From Ruegeria arenilitoris (GTDB taxonomy: Bacteria; Pseudomonadota; Alphaproteobacteria; Rhodobacterales; Rhodobacteraceae), in assembly GCF_013031355.1 (NCBI RefSeq), contig NZ_WPZO01000004.1, forward strand, positions 248,001 to 312,000: a stretch of DNA of 64,000 bases, read 5' to 3'. Both the position numbers and the translations under genes were made by a program. The notes below the pieces were generated by a model, which did not search any database, was not told the origin of the DNA, and saw nothing but the letters and a program-made list of their open reading frames with translations. Below, piece by piece: positions 15,601-25,258 of the stretch. The number at the start of each line of letters is the position of its first letter. Positions within the stretch are counted from its first letter, which is position 1.

Positions 15601-16534
15601 TCCCGGGGGTCGATGCCCCGGTGTCAGACCGCGGTGACCGTACCCGCAGAACCGGGGTGTTGGTCGAGGTGGTGTTTGACCGGCTTTCGCGCCAGACGAC
15701 GAACACGCCCGATGCGATGATGATGCTGGCCCCGACGGCGACCCAGCCGTCCGGGCGCTCACCAAAGAAGATCATGCCGAACAGCGTGGCCCAGATGATC
15801 TGGCTGTACTGGCTGGGGGCCACGACCCCCGCAGGCGCAGCGCGGTAGGCGAGGATGATCAGGTGTTGCGCGATCACCGAGAACACGCCGACCAGCGCCA
15901 TCATTGCCAGATGCAGCAGCGAGGGCGGTTGATAGACCGCGGGCTGCAAAAGGCTCATCACAACGATGGCCAGAAGCATCGGATAGAGGATCAGAACAGC
16001 CGAGCGTTCTTCATTCCCGATCTTGCGCACCAATACAGAGCCTAGTGCGCTGCAAAACGCCGCTGTCAGGGCGGCGAGGTGGCCCAGAGTGATGTCCGTG
16101 GCTCCGGGGCGCAGAACGATCAGAACACCGATCAGGCCAACGCCAACAGCGGCCCAGCGTTGGGCGCGCACGATCTCTCCCAAGATCGGGATCGACAGGA
16201 CGGTGACGAACAGGGGGAAGGCAAACAACAGCGAATAGACCTCGGCCAGCGGCAGCACCGAGAAGGCATAGAAGGCGCAGACCATGGACGTGACCATCAG
16301 GGCCGAGCGCAGCAGCACTAGCCACGGGTGATGTGGCAGGAAATTTCCGGTTGTCCGGTCGGTCAGGATCGTGACCGCCATCGGCACAAAGGAAAACAGC
16401 GTGGCGAAAAAGATGATCTGCATCACCGAATAGGTGCCGCCCAGCACTTTGATCAGCGCGTCATGGCTGGCAAAGACGGCAAAACCCGCAAACGCATAGC
16501 CAAGGCCCCGGAGGGTGGTGTTCTGAGTGCTCAT
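15596..16534 (-). CDS. DMT-superfamily (EamA) permease
   Basis: A 312-residue inner-membrane protein with ten predicted spans in two EamA repeats (about residues 10-145 and 155-285), e.g. LGYAFAGFAVFASHDALIKVL and GVVAPSQYSQIIWATLFGMIFFGERPDGW. The last segment, with E in FFGERP, is a hallmark of the second repeat. Family members export metabolites or amino acids; no substrate can be read from sequence. The C-terminus is Ser/Thr/Arg-rich and cytoplasmic. Convergent to frmA. Confidence 0.88.
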   Translation of the reverse strand: MSTQNTTLRGLGYAFAGFAVFASHDALIKVLGGTYSVMQIIFFATLFSFVPMAVTILTDRTTGNFLPHHPWLVLLRSALMVTSMVCAFYAFSVLPLAEVYSLLFAFPLFVTVLSIPILGEIVRAQRWAAVGVGLIGVLIVLRPGATDITLGHLAALTAAFCSALGSVLVRKIGNEERSAVLILYPMLLAIVVMSLLQPAVYQPPSLLHLAMMALVGVFSVIAQHLIILAYRAAPAGVVAPSQYSQIIWATLFGMIFFGERPDGWVAVGASIIIASGVFVVWRESRSNTTSTNTPVLRVRSPRSDTGASTPGK

Positions 16535-16676
16535 GGATCGGCCTCGGGTGATGTCGGTGTGGTGGCGCTATGCCGTCGCAGCGCAAAGGGCTGTCTTGCC
16601 CTTGAGTAAACCTATTTGGCCGGTCCGCATAGCCCCTATTTTACCGCTAACATCGCAAGGCCGCCATGTCGTGGGA

Positions 16677-17090
16677 TCAACGCAGGATCGGCGGGGCGTC
16701 TTTGGGTTGGCGAGCGGACTGAACGCCGGCCCTCATACCCACGCCGATGCGCCGGGCTAAAGTAACCCACGGGATGGCAGTTTCCGGAGGCAGGGTCTGG
16801 GTGGCGACCTCTTCGAACAGATCCAGCCAGTGGGCGAAGAACTCGGGTTTCACGTCGTGTCGTTCGATATGGACCCGCTGCGGGTTGCCGTTATAGCTGC
16901 GCTCGAACAGGATAGCGTTGCGCCAGAAAGCGGCGATCTTTTCCTCATGCGCGGGCCAGTCGTGGACATGTTTGTTGAAGACCGGTCCCAGGACTTTGTC
17001 CTCACGCACGCGGGCGTAAAAGGCGCGGACCTGTGCGTTGATCTGGTCTGGTGTGGCCGGAAAGCGCGGCGGCAGGATTGGTCTGGTCAT
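16677..17090 (-). CDS. Group III truncated hemoglobin
   Basis: A 137-residue single-domain globin of the trHb III group: PDQINAQVRAFYARVREDKVLGPVFNKHV is the A-B-C/E start and EEKIAAFWRNAILFERSYNGNPQRVH the E-F region with the group's Phe/Trp distal pattern, followed by FFAHWLDLFEEV. Such globins bind O2/NO and may protect against nitrosative stress or support microaerobic respiration. The gene starts 49 nt after the stop of dnaE2 on the same strand, where the missing C-terminus of DnaE2 would be expected. Confidence 0.9.
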   Translation of the reverse strand: MTRPILPPRFPATPDQINAQVRAFYARVREDKVLGPVFNKHVHDWPAHEEKIAAFWRNAILFERSYNGNPQRVHIERHDVKPEFFAHWLDLFEEVATQTLPPETAIPWVTLARRIGVGMRAGVQSARQPKDAPPILR

Positions 17091-17139
17091 GAAGGTTCCG
17101 GGTTTCGACTCTGTTTTGGGGCAATACTCGGTTTGATCG

Positions 17140-20058
17140 TCACCCGACAGGGGTGGTTTTGTCGCGCGGCTCCGGCGTCAGCAGGTGCCGTATCAAGGCC
17201 ACCGGATGCGCCTTCAGGCTAAGACGGGTGGCCACGTAATCCTCGACCACCTGCTCACCCAAGGTCATCTGCGGCAGATAGGCTTCGGGTTCATCCAGTG
17301 CCTCGCCCTCCAGATCCTGCGAGAACAGCGGCAGCGGTTTCGCGGTCGCAATCGCCTTGGCCTGCCACAGCGCCTCGCGCCGGGTCAGGTCGCAGGCGGC
17401 GAAAGCATCGGCCTCGGCCAGCCGTTCGATCACCGACGGTCCCAGCCCCGCCCGGCGCCAGACATCGTCGACCTGATGGTAGCCGTTGCCGCGCGCGGCA
17501 GTGAGCCAGCTGGCATCTTCTTCGCTGAGCCCCTTGATCTGGCGGAAGCCCAGCCGCAGGGCCAGCCCACCATGGCCGTCGGGTTCCATCACGTTGTCCC
17601 AGAAGCTGGCATTGATACAGACCGGGCGCACTTGCACGCCGTGTTCGCGGGCATCGCGCACGATCTGGGCCGGTGCATAGAACCCCATCGGCTGAGAGTT
17701 CAGCAGCGCGCAGGCGAAAATCCCCGGGTGGTGGCATTTGATCCAGGCGCTGGCATAGACCAGCAGCGCAAAGCTGGCCGCGTGGCTTTCGGGGAAGCCG
17801 TAAGAACCGAACCCTTCGATCTGCGAGAAACAGCGTTCGGCGAAGTCGTCCTCATACCCGTTGCGTTTCATGCCGCGCAGGAACAATGCGCGGAACTCGC
17901 TGACATTGCCGTGTTTCTTGAAGGTCGCCAGTGACCGGCGCAGCCGGTCGGCCTGTTCCGGGGTGAAGCCCGCGCCGACAATGGCGATCTGCATTGCCTG
18001 TTCCTGAAACAGCGGCACGCCCAGCGTTTTGCCCAGCACCTCACCCAATTCGTCCGAGGGGAAGCTGACCTCCTCCTCTCCGTTGCGGCGGCGGATATAG
18101 GGGTGGACCATGTCACCCTGAATGGGGCCGGGGCGGATGATGGCGACCTCAATCACCAGATCATAGAAGTTGCGGGGCCGCATCCGGGGCAGGAAGTTCA
18201 TCTGTGCACGTGATTCCACCTGAAACACGCCGATACTGTCGGCCTTGCACAGCATGTCATAAACCGCCGGGTCCTCGGGTGGCAGGGTGGCCAGCGTATA
18301 GCTAGTCTGGTGGTGCTGGCTGATCAGATCGAACGCCTTGCGAATGCAGGTGAGCATCCCAAGGCTGAGCACATCGACCTTCAGAATGCCCAGACTGTCG
18401 ATATCGTCCTTGTCCCAGCAGATGACCGTGCGATCCTCCATCGTGGCGTTTTCGATGGGGACAAGCTCGTCCAGGCGCCCCTCGGTGATGATGAAGCCGC
18501 CGACATGCTGGGACAGGTGGCGGGGGAAGCCGTCAATCTCATAAACCAGCATTAGAGTCTGTTTCAGGCGCCGATCCTCGGGGTCGAGGCCAATCTCGCG
18601 CATCCGTTGGGCTTCGAGCCCGGCAGCTGAGAAAAAGCCCCACAGCTGCGAAGACAGGGCCGAGATGGTGTCCTCAGTCAGTCCCATGGCGCGGCCAACC
18701 TCACGAATGGCGCGCTTGCCGCGATAGTGGATGACGGTGGCGCACAGCCCCGCGCGGTGGCGGCCATAGCGGTCATAGATATGCTGGATGACCTCTTCAC
18801 GCCGTTCATGTTCGAAGTCGACGTCGATATCGGGCGGCTCATCGCGGGCCTCGGAAACGAAGCGTTCGAAGACCATTGTGCCCATCTCGGGGCTGACCTC
18901 GGTGATGCCGAGGCAGAAGCAGACCACCGAATTGGCCGCCGAGCCGCGCCCTTGGCAGAGGATGCCGCGCGAGCGGGCGAAGCTGACGATGTCGCGGACG
19001 GTCAGGAAATAGGGTTCGTATTTGAGCTTGCCGATCAGGGTCAACTCATGGGCCAGCATCTTCTTGGCCTTCTCCGACGCGCCCGCCGGATAGCGCCATT
19101 TCAACCCCTCATGCGCCAGACGGTGCAGGCGTTCGGTCGGGGTTTCCTGCTCGCTGCCCTCGCTAGGGTATTCATAACGCAGCTCATCAAGTGAAAAGGT
19201 GAGCTGTTCGCTGAGCTCATGCGCGCGGGCAACGGCACCCTCATGACCTTTGAAGATACGCAGCATCTCAGATTCGGACCGCAGGCGCTGTTCGCCATTG
19301 GCCAATGCGTCTCGGCCCAGATCATCCACCTTGCGGCGCAGGCGGATGGCGGTCACCACATCGGCCAGTTTACGACGGGCCCCGTGGTGCATCATCGGCG
19401 TGGCGCTGGCGAGGGTGGGGATGCCAAGTTGCCGTGATTCAGCCTCTAACACAGAGAAATATACGCTGTCCGCACCATCATACCGGGGGTGCATCAACAG
19501 ATGCATCCGCCCGGCAAAGCGGCGCGTCAGCTGTTGCGCCTGTGTCCGCCATCCGTCCGCGCCGCCCAGAGAGTGGGTCGCCTGTGGCCAGAGCAGCAGG
19601 TGGAGACCGTCTGAGAACTCCAACAGGTCGGACAGGTGCAGGATACAGTCGCCTTTCTCGGCGCGCAGGCGGCCCGCCGACAGGATACGGCACAGATTGG
19701 CCCAGCCCTGCCGGTTCAGGGGTAGGGCGGTGACGGTGGGTGCATCGGTGAAAATCAGCCGTGCGGCCGGGATCAGGCGTGGCACGGTGTGGATGGGGTA
19801 AGAGGGCGGTTTCGGGATGTGATCGGGGCAGGGTGGGCCGATGGAGGTGTTCTGCGCCTCCCACTCCAGCCGCTCACGAACTTTGCGGGCGATCTCGCGC
19901 GCCTGAGTATGGGCGCGCACGATCCCGGCGACCGAGTTGTCATCAGCAATCGCAATGGCGGGCAGGCCCAGGGTGACGGCACGTTCCATATACTCCTCGG
20001 GGTGTGAGGCCCCGGTGAGGAAGGTGAAATTCGATGTGATCGATAGCTCGGCATACAT
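17140..20058 (-). CDS. dnaE2: Error-prone DNA polymerase DnaE2 (ImuC), C-terminally short
   Basis: A 972-residue C-family polymerase of the damage-inducible DnaE2 branch: N-terminal PHP domain (FTFLTGASHPEEY), catalytic aspartates in PPDIDVDFEHERREE (about residue 405), and a fingers/tandem HhH region through 'GLSEEDASWL'. DnaE2 is usually about 1,050-1,100 residues and ends in an OB-fold. Here the frame stops shortly after LSLKAHPVALIRHLL, where that domain should begin. The 49 nt before the globin cannot encode it. Translesion synthesis with ImuB is the expected role; a LexA box precedes it. Confidence 0.9.
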   Translation of the reverse strand: MYAELSITSNFTFLTGASHPEEYMERAVTLGLPAIAIADDNSVAGIVRAHTQAREIARKVRERLEWEAQNTSIGPPCPDHIPKPPSYPIHTVPRLIPAARLIFTDAPTVTALPLNRQGWANLCRILSAGRLRAEKGDCILHLSDLLEFSDGLHLLLWPQATHSLGGADGWRTQAQQLTRRFAGRMHLLMHPRYDGADSVYFSVLEAESRQLGIPTLASATPMMHHGARRKLADVVTAIRLRRKVDDLGRDALANGEQRLRSESEMLRIFKGHEGAVARAHELSEQLTFSLDELRYEYPSEGSEQETPTERLHRLAHEGLKWRYPAGASEKAKKMLAHELTLIGKLKYEPYFLTVRDIVSFARSRGILCQGRGSAANSVVCFCLGITEVSPEMGTMVFERFVSEARDEPPDIDVDFEHERREEVIQHIYDRYGRHRAGLCATVIHYRGKRAIREVGRAMGLTEDTISALSSQLWGFFSAAGLEAQRMREIGLDPEDRRLKQTLMLVYEIDGFPRHLSQHVGGFIITEGRLDELVPIENATMEDRTVICWDKDDIDSLGILKVDVLSLGMLTCIRKAFDLISQHHQTSYTLATLPPEDPAVYDMLCKADSIGVFQVESRAQMNFLPRMRPRNFYDLVIEVAIIRPGPIQGDMVHPYIRRRNGEEEVSFPSDELGEVLGKTLGVPLFQEQAMQIAIVGAGFTPEQADRLRRSLATFKKHGNVSEFRALFLRGMKRNGYEDDFAERCFSQIEGFGSYGFPESHAASFALLVYASAWIKCHHPGIFACALLNSQPMGFYAPAQIVRDAREHGVQVRPVCINASFWDNVMEPDGHGGLALRLGFRQIKGLSEEDASWLTAARGNGYHQVDDVWRRAGLGPSVIERLAEADAFAACDLTRREALWQAKAIATAKPLPLFSQDLEGEALDEPEAYLPQMTLGEQVVEDYVATRLSLKAHPVALIRHLLTPEPRDKTTPVG

Positions 20059-20074
20059 GGCGATTCCATATTAT

Positions 20075-20089
20075 ATTCACGTTTTGTTC
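20075..20089 (-). promoter_or_regulatory. Near-consensus LexA box upstream of dnaE2
   Basis: ATTC-ACGTTTT-GTTC (plus-strand reading) differs by one base from GTTC-N7-GTTC. It lies 17 nt from the dnaE2 ATG, the same distance as the exact box is from imuB, supporting co-regulation in the SOS response. It also lies 81 nt ahead of the divergent DUF1203 gene. Confidence 0.75.
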
Positions 20090-20169
20090 TTTTTCCGAGT
20101 CCTTTGCGCAGGAAACGGGTCGCTTGGGGTTTGCCGGATGGGCATAGTCGGCGAAAAAGGAGGCCCGAT

Positions 20170-20634
20170 ATGTTCAAGATCACCGCATTGCCAACCGACG
20201 AGGTGCGCGCCCTTCAGGGTGGTCACCCGGATGCTTATGGCGCCGCGCCAGAGCGTGCCGTTTCCACGGGGGGCGGCAATCCCTGCCGCCATTGCTTGCA
20301 GAATATCCCCGAAGGCGAAGAGATGCTGATTTTGGCACATCGCCCCTTTTTAGAGACACATCCCTACGCCGAAACCGGCCCGATATTCCTGTGCGCTGCA
20401 CCATGTGAGCGGTATCACGGCGCTGAGATGCCCGAGATTTTGACCACGTCCCCGGACTATCTGATCAAGGGCTATGGGCAGGATGACCGGATCGTTTACG
20501 GCACCGGAGCTATCACACCAACGGATCAGATCGACGCAAAGGTCAGCGATATTTTTGCACGGCCGGATGTGGCCTATATCCATATCCGCTCGGCCCGGAA
20601 CAATTGCTATCAGGTGCGGATCGACCGGGCCTAA
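20170..20634 (+). CDS. DUF1203 family protein
   Basis: A 154-residue cytosolic protein of the DUF1203 family with a cysteine/histidine-rich centre (NPCRHCLQNIPEGEEMLILAHRP, then FLCAAPCERY) and the family ending HIRSARNNCYQVRI. The cysteine pairs suggest a metal site, but no activity is known to me. The start at 20170 has a perfect AAGGAGG 6 nt upstream, which rejects the longer frame. It is convergent with the next gene and their stop codons overlap. Confidence 0.9.
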   Translation: MFKITALPTDEVRALQGGHPDAYGAAPERAVSTGGGNPCRHCLQNIPEGEEMLILAHRPFLETHPYAETGPIFLCAAPCERYHGAEMPEILTTSPDYLIKGYGQDDRIVYGTGAITPTDQIDAKVSDIFARPDVAYIHIRSARNNCYQVRIDRA

Positions 20635-21653
20635 AGCTTGATCCGATGCATGCCCCGGCGCGGTTGGTCCTGATCCTCGGCAGGTTCATCCGCACGAGAG
20701 GACGTGAGCGCGAGAAACACATCCTCCAGGTCAGCCTCTTCGGTGCGAACGTCGCGGATGCGGATGTTGGCGGCGCGGACGGATTCCAGCACCTGCTCGG
20801 CGCTGGTCTGGGCGCTGCGGTATTGCAGAACAAGGCTGCCATCATCGCGCAGGGTGGCCTCGACGCCTTCGGTCACGGGCAGATCGCTGACCGGGCTGTC
20901 CGGGGCGATCACCATGGTGCGGCTGTCCATGCGGCCCAGCAGATTGGCGGTGCTGTCCTGTGCGATCTTTTCGCCGTGATTGATGATGGCGATCTCGTCA
21001 CACATCTCCTGCGCTTCTTCCAGGTAATGGGTGGTCAGGATGATGGTCATGCCCTGTTCATTCAGCTTGCGCACATTGGTCCAGAGCATCTGGCGCAGCT
21101 CGATATCCACGCCCGCGGTGGGTTCGTCCAGAACCAGAATCTTGGGGTGATGTACCAGCGCCTTGGCTAGCAGCAGACGCCGCCGCATGCCGCCGGACAG
21201 GGTGCGGGCATAGGCCTCGGCCTTGTCGCTGAGACCGACCAGTTCCAGAATCTCATCGCTGCGGCGCTGAGCCTTGGGCACGCCATAAAGGCCGGCCTGA
21301 ACCTCCAACGCGCCACGCGGGGTGAAGAATGGATCCAGGTTCAGCTCCTGCGGCATGACGCCGATGGCGGCGCGGGACTGGCGAGGGTTCTGGTCCTGAT
21401 CGAAGCCCCAGATCGACACCTTGCCCGCAGATTTTACCACCAGCCCGGCCAGAATATTGATCAACGTCGATTTTCCGGCCCCGTTCGGCCCCAGCAGGCC
21501 AAAGACCGAGCCACGCGGCACCGTCAGGTCGATGCCTTTCAGCGCGTGTTTCTCAGGCTGACCCTTGCTGCCCCGATAGGTCTTGCGCAGCCCCTCGATC
21601 CTGATTGCCGCATCACGCATGTGACCCTTGCCCCCGGTTTGCTCATCGCTCAT
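20631..21653 (-). CDS. ABC transporter ATP-binding protein (DrrA/ABC-2 exporter type)
   Basis: A 340-residue ATPase for an ABC-2-type exporter: Walker [10 protein letters not shown] (about residues 51-59), Q-loop [10 protein letters not shown], signature [15 protein letters not shown], Walker [14 protein letters not shown]-loop [15 protein letters not shown], and a C-terminal DrrA-like extension with an acidic tail. I start at the ATG 21653 ([10 protein letters not shown]), since upstream frame is antisense to the zinc-finger gene. No partner permease lies alongside, so the membrane subunit must be elsewhere. Confidence 0.88.
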   Translation of the reverse strand: MSDEQTGGKGHMRDAAIRIEGLRKTYRGSKGQPEKHALKGIDLTVPRGSVFGLLGPNGAGKSTLINILAGLVVKSAGKVSIWGFDQDQNPRQSRAAIGVMPQELNLDPFFTPRGALEVQAGLYGVPKAQRRSDEILELVGLSDKAEAYARTLSGGMRRRLLLAKALVHHPKILVLDEPTAGVDIELRQMLWTNVRKLNEQGMTIILTTHYLEEAQEMCDEIAIINHGEKIAQDSTANLLGRMDSRTMVIAPDSPVSDLPVTEGVEATLRDDGSLVLQYRSAQTSAEQVLESVRAANIRIRDVRTEEADLEDVFLALTSSRADEPAEDQDQPRRGMHRIKL

Positions 21654-21707
21654 AAACGCACCTATTACATGCCCGCGAGGCCGACAACCGAAGAAGGATC
21701 GCAAGCC

Positions 21708-21884
21708 GTGACAATCGAAGCGCCGGAAACCAAGATCGTGGAAACCGCCCGAGTTGCCTGTGACGGCGGCGAAGGCGCATTGGGCCATCCGCGCGTCTGG
21801 CTGCAAATCCCCGAGGATACCGGCTGGGTCGAGTGCCCCTATTGCGATTGCAAATACGCCCTGAAAGGTGCCGAACAGGGCTGA
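21708..21884 (+). CDS. Zinc-finger domain protein (zf-CHCC, NDUFS6-like)
   Basis: A small protein of 58 residues with [21 protein letters not shown] followed by a CPYCDCKY knuckle. Cys, His and the CxxC pair form the zf-CHCC zinc site related to the mitochondrial complex I accessory subunit NDUFS6. In alphaproteobacteria such proteins are thought to help complex I. GTG at 21708 is preferred because AGAAGGA lies 9 nt upstream and homologues begin (M)TIEAPE; an in-frame ATG at 21669 would give 71 residues. Confidence 0.85.
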   Translation: MTIEAPETKIVETARVACDGGEGALGHPRVWLQIPEDTGWVECPYCDCKYALKGAEQG

Positions 21885-21891
21885 TTGTTCG

Positions 21892-22383
21892 TCAGGTGCC
21901 GGGTTTGGCAAAGGTCCGGCACAGCGCACCCGCGTCGACATCGCCATATCTGGTGATCAGAAACTGATCCACATTGGCGCCGGACCACACGTGAAATGTG
22001 TCACCATTGCTGAGCCGCCCCAGGCCGCTGGCTGTGCCTGTCTCTGGGTGCTGATAGGTGAAGAACGCGCTTCCCGTCAGCCCGTTGTCACATTCAAGCG
22101 TGGCTTCTCCGAACCCGAGACGGCCCTGGGCGCGCCACTCTCCGTGGCAACTGAACTCTGCGCTTGTGCGCCCGGCGTAAGTGCCCTTGCTCCAACCGAT
22201 CGCGCGGCCTGTGAAGTAAATCCCGCTGTCGCCCAAACAGGCCAGAATCGGTACGCAATTGGCAGATGTGCCCTGATGCGCCAAGCAGTCTGCGGGCAAT
22301 TTCGGGCCAGCTTGTGCAGTGGTGGCGACAAGAGCGATTGCGGTTACAGGCGCGATGGCCGATAAAACGTGCAGACTGAACAT
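21892..22383 (-). CDS. Secreted hypothetical protein
   Basis: A 163-residue exported protein: signal peptide at residues 1-25 (ALVATTAQA), then a glycine-rich beta-type domain with seven cysteines (DCLAHQ, NCVPILACLGD, EFSCHGEW, LECDNG and ALCRTF). 'GRLGFGEATLECDNGLTGSAFFTYQHPETGTASGLGRLSNGDTF' looks like a repeated-strand surface domain, but I do not recognise a family. Its start is 27 nt from the polA start on the other strand. Confidence 0.75.
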   Translation of the reverse strand: MFSLHVLSAIAPVTAIALVATTAQAGPKLPADCLAHQGTSANCVPILACLGDSGIYFTGRAIGWSKGTYAGRTSAEFSCHGEWRAQGRLGFGEATLECDNGLTGSAFFTYQHPETGTASGLGRLSNGDTFHVWSGANVDQFLITRYGDVDAGALCRTFAKPGT

Positions 22384-22410
22384 GACCACGATCTTATGAG
22401 GCGCGCCACC

Positions 22411-25215
22411 ATGAGCAAGAGCGAATTCGGAAAAGGGTGCCACCTGCATCTGATCGACGGATCGGCCTTTATTTTCAGGGCCTATCACGCACTGCCTCCG
22501 CTGACGCGCAAGTCGGACGGGCTGCCGATCGGTGCAGTGTCGGGGTTCTGTAACATGCTGCAGAAATATGTCGAGGGAAACGCCGGACCGGATGCGCCGA
22601 CCCATGTGGCGGTGATTTTCGACAAGGGCTCGCACACGTTCCGCAACGATCTCTATGATCTCTACAAGGCCAACCGCGAGGCGATGCCCGAGGATCTGCG
22701 CCCGCAGATGCCGCTGACCCGCGAAGCGACGCGCGCTTTCAACATCGCCTGCAAAGAGCTTGAGGGTTACGAGGCCGACGACATCATCGCCACGCTGGCC
22801 GTTCAGGCGCGTGAGGCCGGGGGGCGCGTGACCATCGTAAGCTCCGATAAGGACCTGATGCAGCTGGTCGGCGGCGGTGTTGAGATGCTGGACGCGATGA
22901 AGAACAAGCGCATTGATCGCGATGGTGTGTTCGAGAAATTCGGCGTTGGCCCCGAACGGGTGGTCGACGTGCAGGCCTTGGCCGGAGATTCGGTGGACAA
23001 CGTGCCGGGGGCTCCGGGGATCGGGATCAAGACCGCCGCCCTGCTGATCAACGAATATGGCGATCTGGAAACGCTGCTGGACCGCGCGGAAGAGATCAAA
23101 CAGCCCAAGCGCCGCCAGACCCTGATCGAAAAGCGCGAGCAGATCGAGCTGTCGAAGAAGCTGGTGCAATTGGATGAGCAGACACCGCTGGATTTCACCC
23201 TGGACGATCTGGAGGTGAAGGATCCCGATCCCGACACCCTCTTGGGTTTTCTGGCGGATATGGAGTTTCGCACCCTCACCAAGCGCATCGCGGACAAGCT
23301 GGGGGCCGAAGCTCCGGTGATTGCTGACGCGCCCGCGCCGGTTGCCGAGGTCGAAGAAGCTGAGGCGCTGCCCTTCGATGCGTCGAAGTACGAATGCGTC
23401 CGCGATGCTGGTGCGCTGCAGAAATGGATCGATCAGGCCTATGAGCGCGGCTGGGTCGCGGTGGACACAGAAACCACCGGCCTGAACGAAATGATCGCCG
23501 ATCTGGTGGGTGTCTCGCTGTGTGTAGAGGCTGGTGAGGCCTGTTACATCCCGCTGACACACCGCGATGGCGCAGCAGATGACCTGTTCGGCTCGGATGC
23601 TTTGGCCGAAGGACAGATGCCGCTGGATGAGGCTCTAACCCTGTTGAAACCGATGCTTGAGGACCCGTCGATCCTCAAAATCGGGCAGAACATGAAATAC
23701 GATGCCAAGATCTTTAAGCGATACGGCGTCGACGTGGCCCCGATCGACGACACGATGCTGATGTCTTACGCGATGCATGGCGGTGAGCACGGGCATGGCA
23801 TGGACACGCTGTCCGAACGCTATCTGAGCCACACGCCGATCCCGATCAAACCACTGCTGGGCTCGGGCAAGTCGGCGATCACCTTCGACAAGGTGCCGAT
23901 TGATGAAGCCGCGGCCTATGCCGCCGAGGATGCGGATATCACCCTGCGCCTGTGGAAGCTGTTCAAGCCGCAACTGCATCAGGTGCAGGTGACGACGGTT
24001 TATGAAACGCTGGAACGCCCGCTGGTCCCGGTTCTGGCCGAGATGGAGATGCACGGCATCAAGGTCGACCGCGATGTGCTGAGCCGCATGTCGAACGCGT
24101 TTGCCCAGAAAATGGCCGGGTTAGAGGCTGAAATCCACGAACTGGCCGGAGAAAACTTCAACGTCGGATCGCCCGCGCAACTGGGTGAAATCTTGTTCGA
24201 CAAGATGGGGCTTGAGGGCGGCAAGAAGGGCAAGACCGGGAAATACTCGACTGGCGCTGATATTCTGGAAGACCTCGCGACCGAGCACGAATTGCCCCGC
24301 CGGGTGTTGGATTGGCGGCAGCTTTCCAAACTGAAATCGACCTACACCGACGCGCTGCAGACCCATATCAACCCGGATACGGGGCGGGTGCATACGTCTT
24401 ACTCGATCACCGGGGCGAACACGGGGCGTCTGGCCTCGACCGATCCGAACCTGCAGAATATCCCGGTGCGGACCGAAGAAGGGCGACGTATTCGTGAGGC
24501 GTTCATTGCCGAGCCGGGCAATGTGATGGTCAGCCTCGACTATAGCCAGATCGAGTTGCGTATTTTGGCACATATCGCCGATATCCCCGCCCTGAAACAG
24601 GCCTTTGCGGATGGGTTGGACATTCACGCAATGACCGCGTCCGAGATGTTCGATGTGCCGCTGGACGAGATGACGCCCGATATCCGCCGTCAGGCCAAGG
24701 CGATCAACTTTGGTGTAATCTACGGCATCTCGGGCTTTGGTCTGGCGCGCAATCTGCGCATCCCACGGGCCGAGGCGCAGGGCTTCATCGACCGCTATTT
24801 CGAACGGTTCCCGGGTATTCGCCGCTATATGGACGACACGGTCGCCTTCGCCAAAGAGTATGGCTATGTACAGACGCTGTTCGGTCGCAAAATCCACACG
24901 CCCGAGATCAATGCCAAGGGGCCGCATGCGGGCTTCTCGCGCCGGGCGGCGATCAACGCGCCGATTCAGGGCACGGCGGCGGATGTGATCCGGCGCGCGA
25001 TGGTACGGATGCCGGATGCCATCAACGGGTTGCCCGCCAAGATGCTGCTTCAGGTGCATGACGAACTGCTGTTCGAAGTGGCCGAAGACGCGGTGGATCA
25101 GGTGATCGACGTGGCGCGAGACGTCATGGAAGGCGCCTCTGATCCTGCCGTGAAGCTGGATGTAAAGCTGAGCGTGGATGCCGGGCAGGGGGCAAACTGG
25201 GCCGAGGCGCACTAA
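22411..25215 (+). CDS. polA: DNA polymerase I
   Basis: A 934-residue repair and Okazaki-fragment-processing polymerase. The 5'-3' exonuclease domain (residues 10-290; HLIDGSAFIFRAYHALPP, YEADDIIATLA, SSDKDLMQLV) is followed by an intact 3'-5' proofreading domain (about 330-520; VDTETTGLNEM with the DxE metal pair) and the polymerase domain (about 560-934; SLDYSQIELRILAHI, RQAKAINFGVIYG, LQVHDELLFEV). Start at 22411 (MSKSEFGKG) is chosen because the 14 extra codons of the longer frame overlap the divergent gene. The promoter must lie inside that neighbour. Confidence 0.97.
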   Translation: MSKSEFGKGCHLHLIDGSAFIFRAYHALPPLTRKSDGLPIGAVSGFCNMLQKYVEGNAGPDAPTHVAVIFDKGSHTFRNDLYDLYKANREAMPEDLRPQMPLTREATRAFNIACKELEGYEADDIIATLAVQAREAGGRVTIVSSDKDLMQLVGGGVEMLDAMKNKRIDRDGVFEKFGVGPERVVDVQALAGDSVDNVPGAPGIGIKTAALLINEYGDLETLLDRAEEIKQPKRRQTLIEKREQIELSKKLVQLDEQTPLDFTLDDLEVKDPDPDTLLGFLADMEFRTLTKRIADKLGAEAPVIADAPAPVAEVEEAEALPFDASKYECVRDAGALQKWIDQAYERGWVAVDTETTGLNEMIADLVGVSLCVEAGEACYIPLTHRDGAADDLFGSDALAEGQMPLDEALTLLKPMLEDPSILKIGQNMKYDAKIFKRYGVDVAPIDDTMLMSYAMHGGEHGHGMDTLSERYLSHTPIPIKPLLGSGKSAITFDKVPIDEAAAYAAEDADITLRLWKLFKPQLHQVQVTTVYETLERPLVPVLAEMEMHGIKVDRDVLSRMSNAFAQKMAGLEAEIHELAGENFNVGSPAQLGEILFDKMGLEGGKKGKTGKYSTGADILEDLATEHELPRRVLDWRQLSKLKSTYTDALQTHINPDTGRVHTSYSITGANTGRLASTDPNLQNIPVRTEEGRRIREAFIAEPGNVMVSLDYSQIELRILAHIADIPALKQAFADGLDIHAMTASEMFDVPLDEMTPDIRRQAKAINFGVIYGISGFGLARNLRIPRAEAQGFIDRYFERFPGIRRYMDDTVAFAKEYGYVQTLFGRKIHTPEINAKGPHAGFSRRAAINAPIQGTAADVIRRAMVRMPDAINGLPAKMLLQVHDELLFEVAEDAVDQVIDVARDVMEGASDPAVKLDVKLSVDAGQGANWAEAH

Positions 25216-25258
25216 GGCGCGCTGCTCATCAAGCCCGGCGGGCCCTCTTCGCAGCGGG

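Noticed and set aside
14338-15765. 475-codon minus-strand frame opposite frmA
   Set aside because: Antisense shadow of a highly conserved enzyme gene; it also crosses a strong terminator.
22384-23562. Long minus-strand open frame running from inside polA into the 163-residue secreted protein gene
   Set aside because: The part over polA is antisense to its conserved exonuclease codons and has no domain character; only the last 163 codons, with their own signal peptide, look real.
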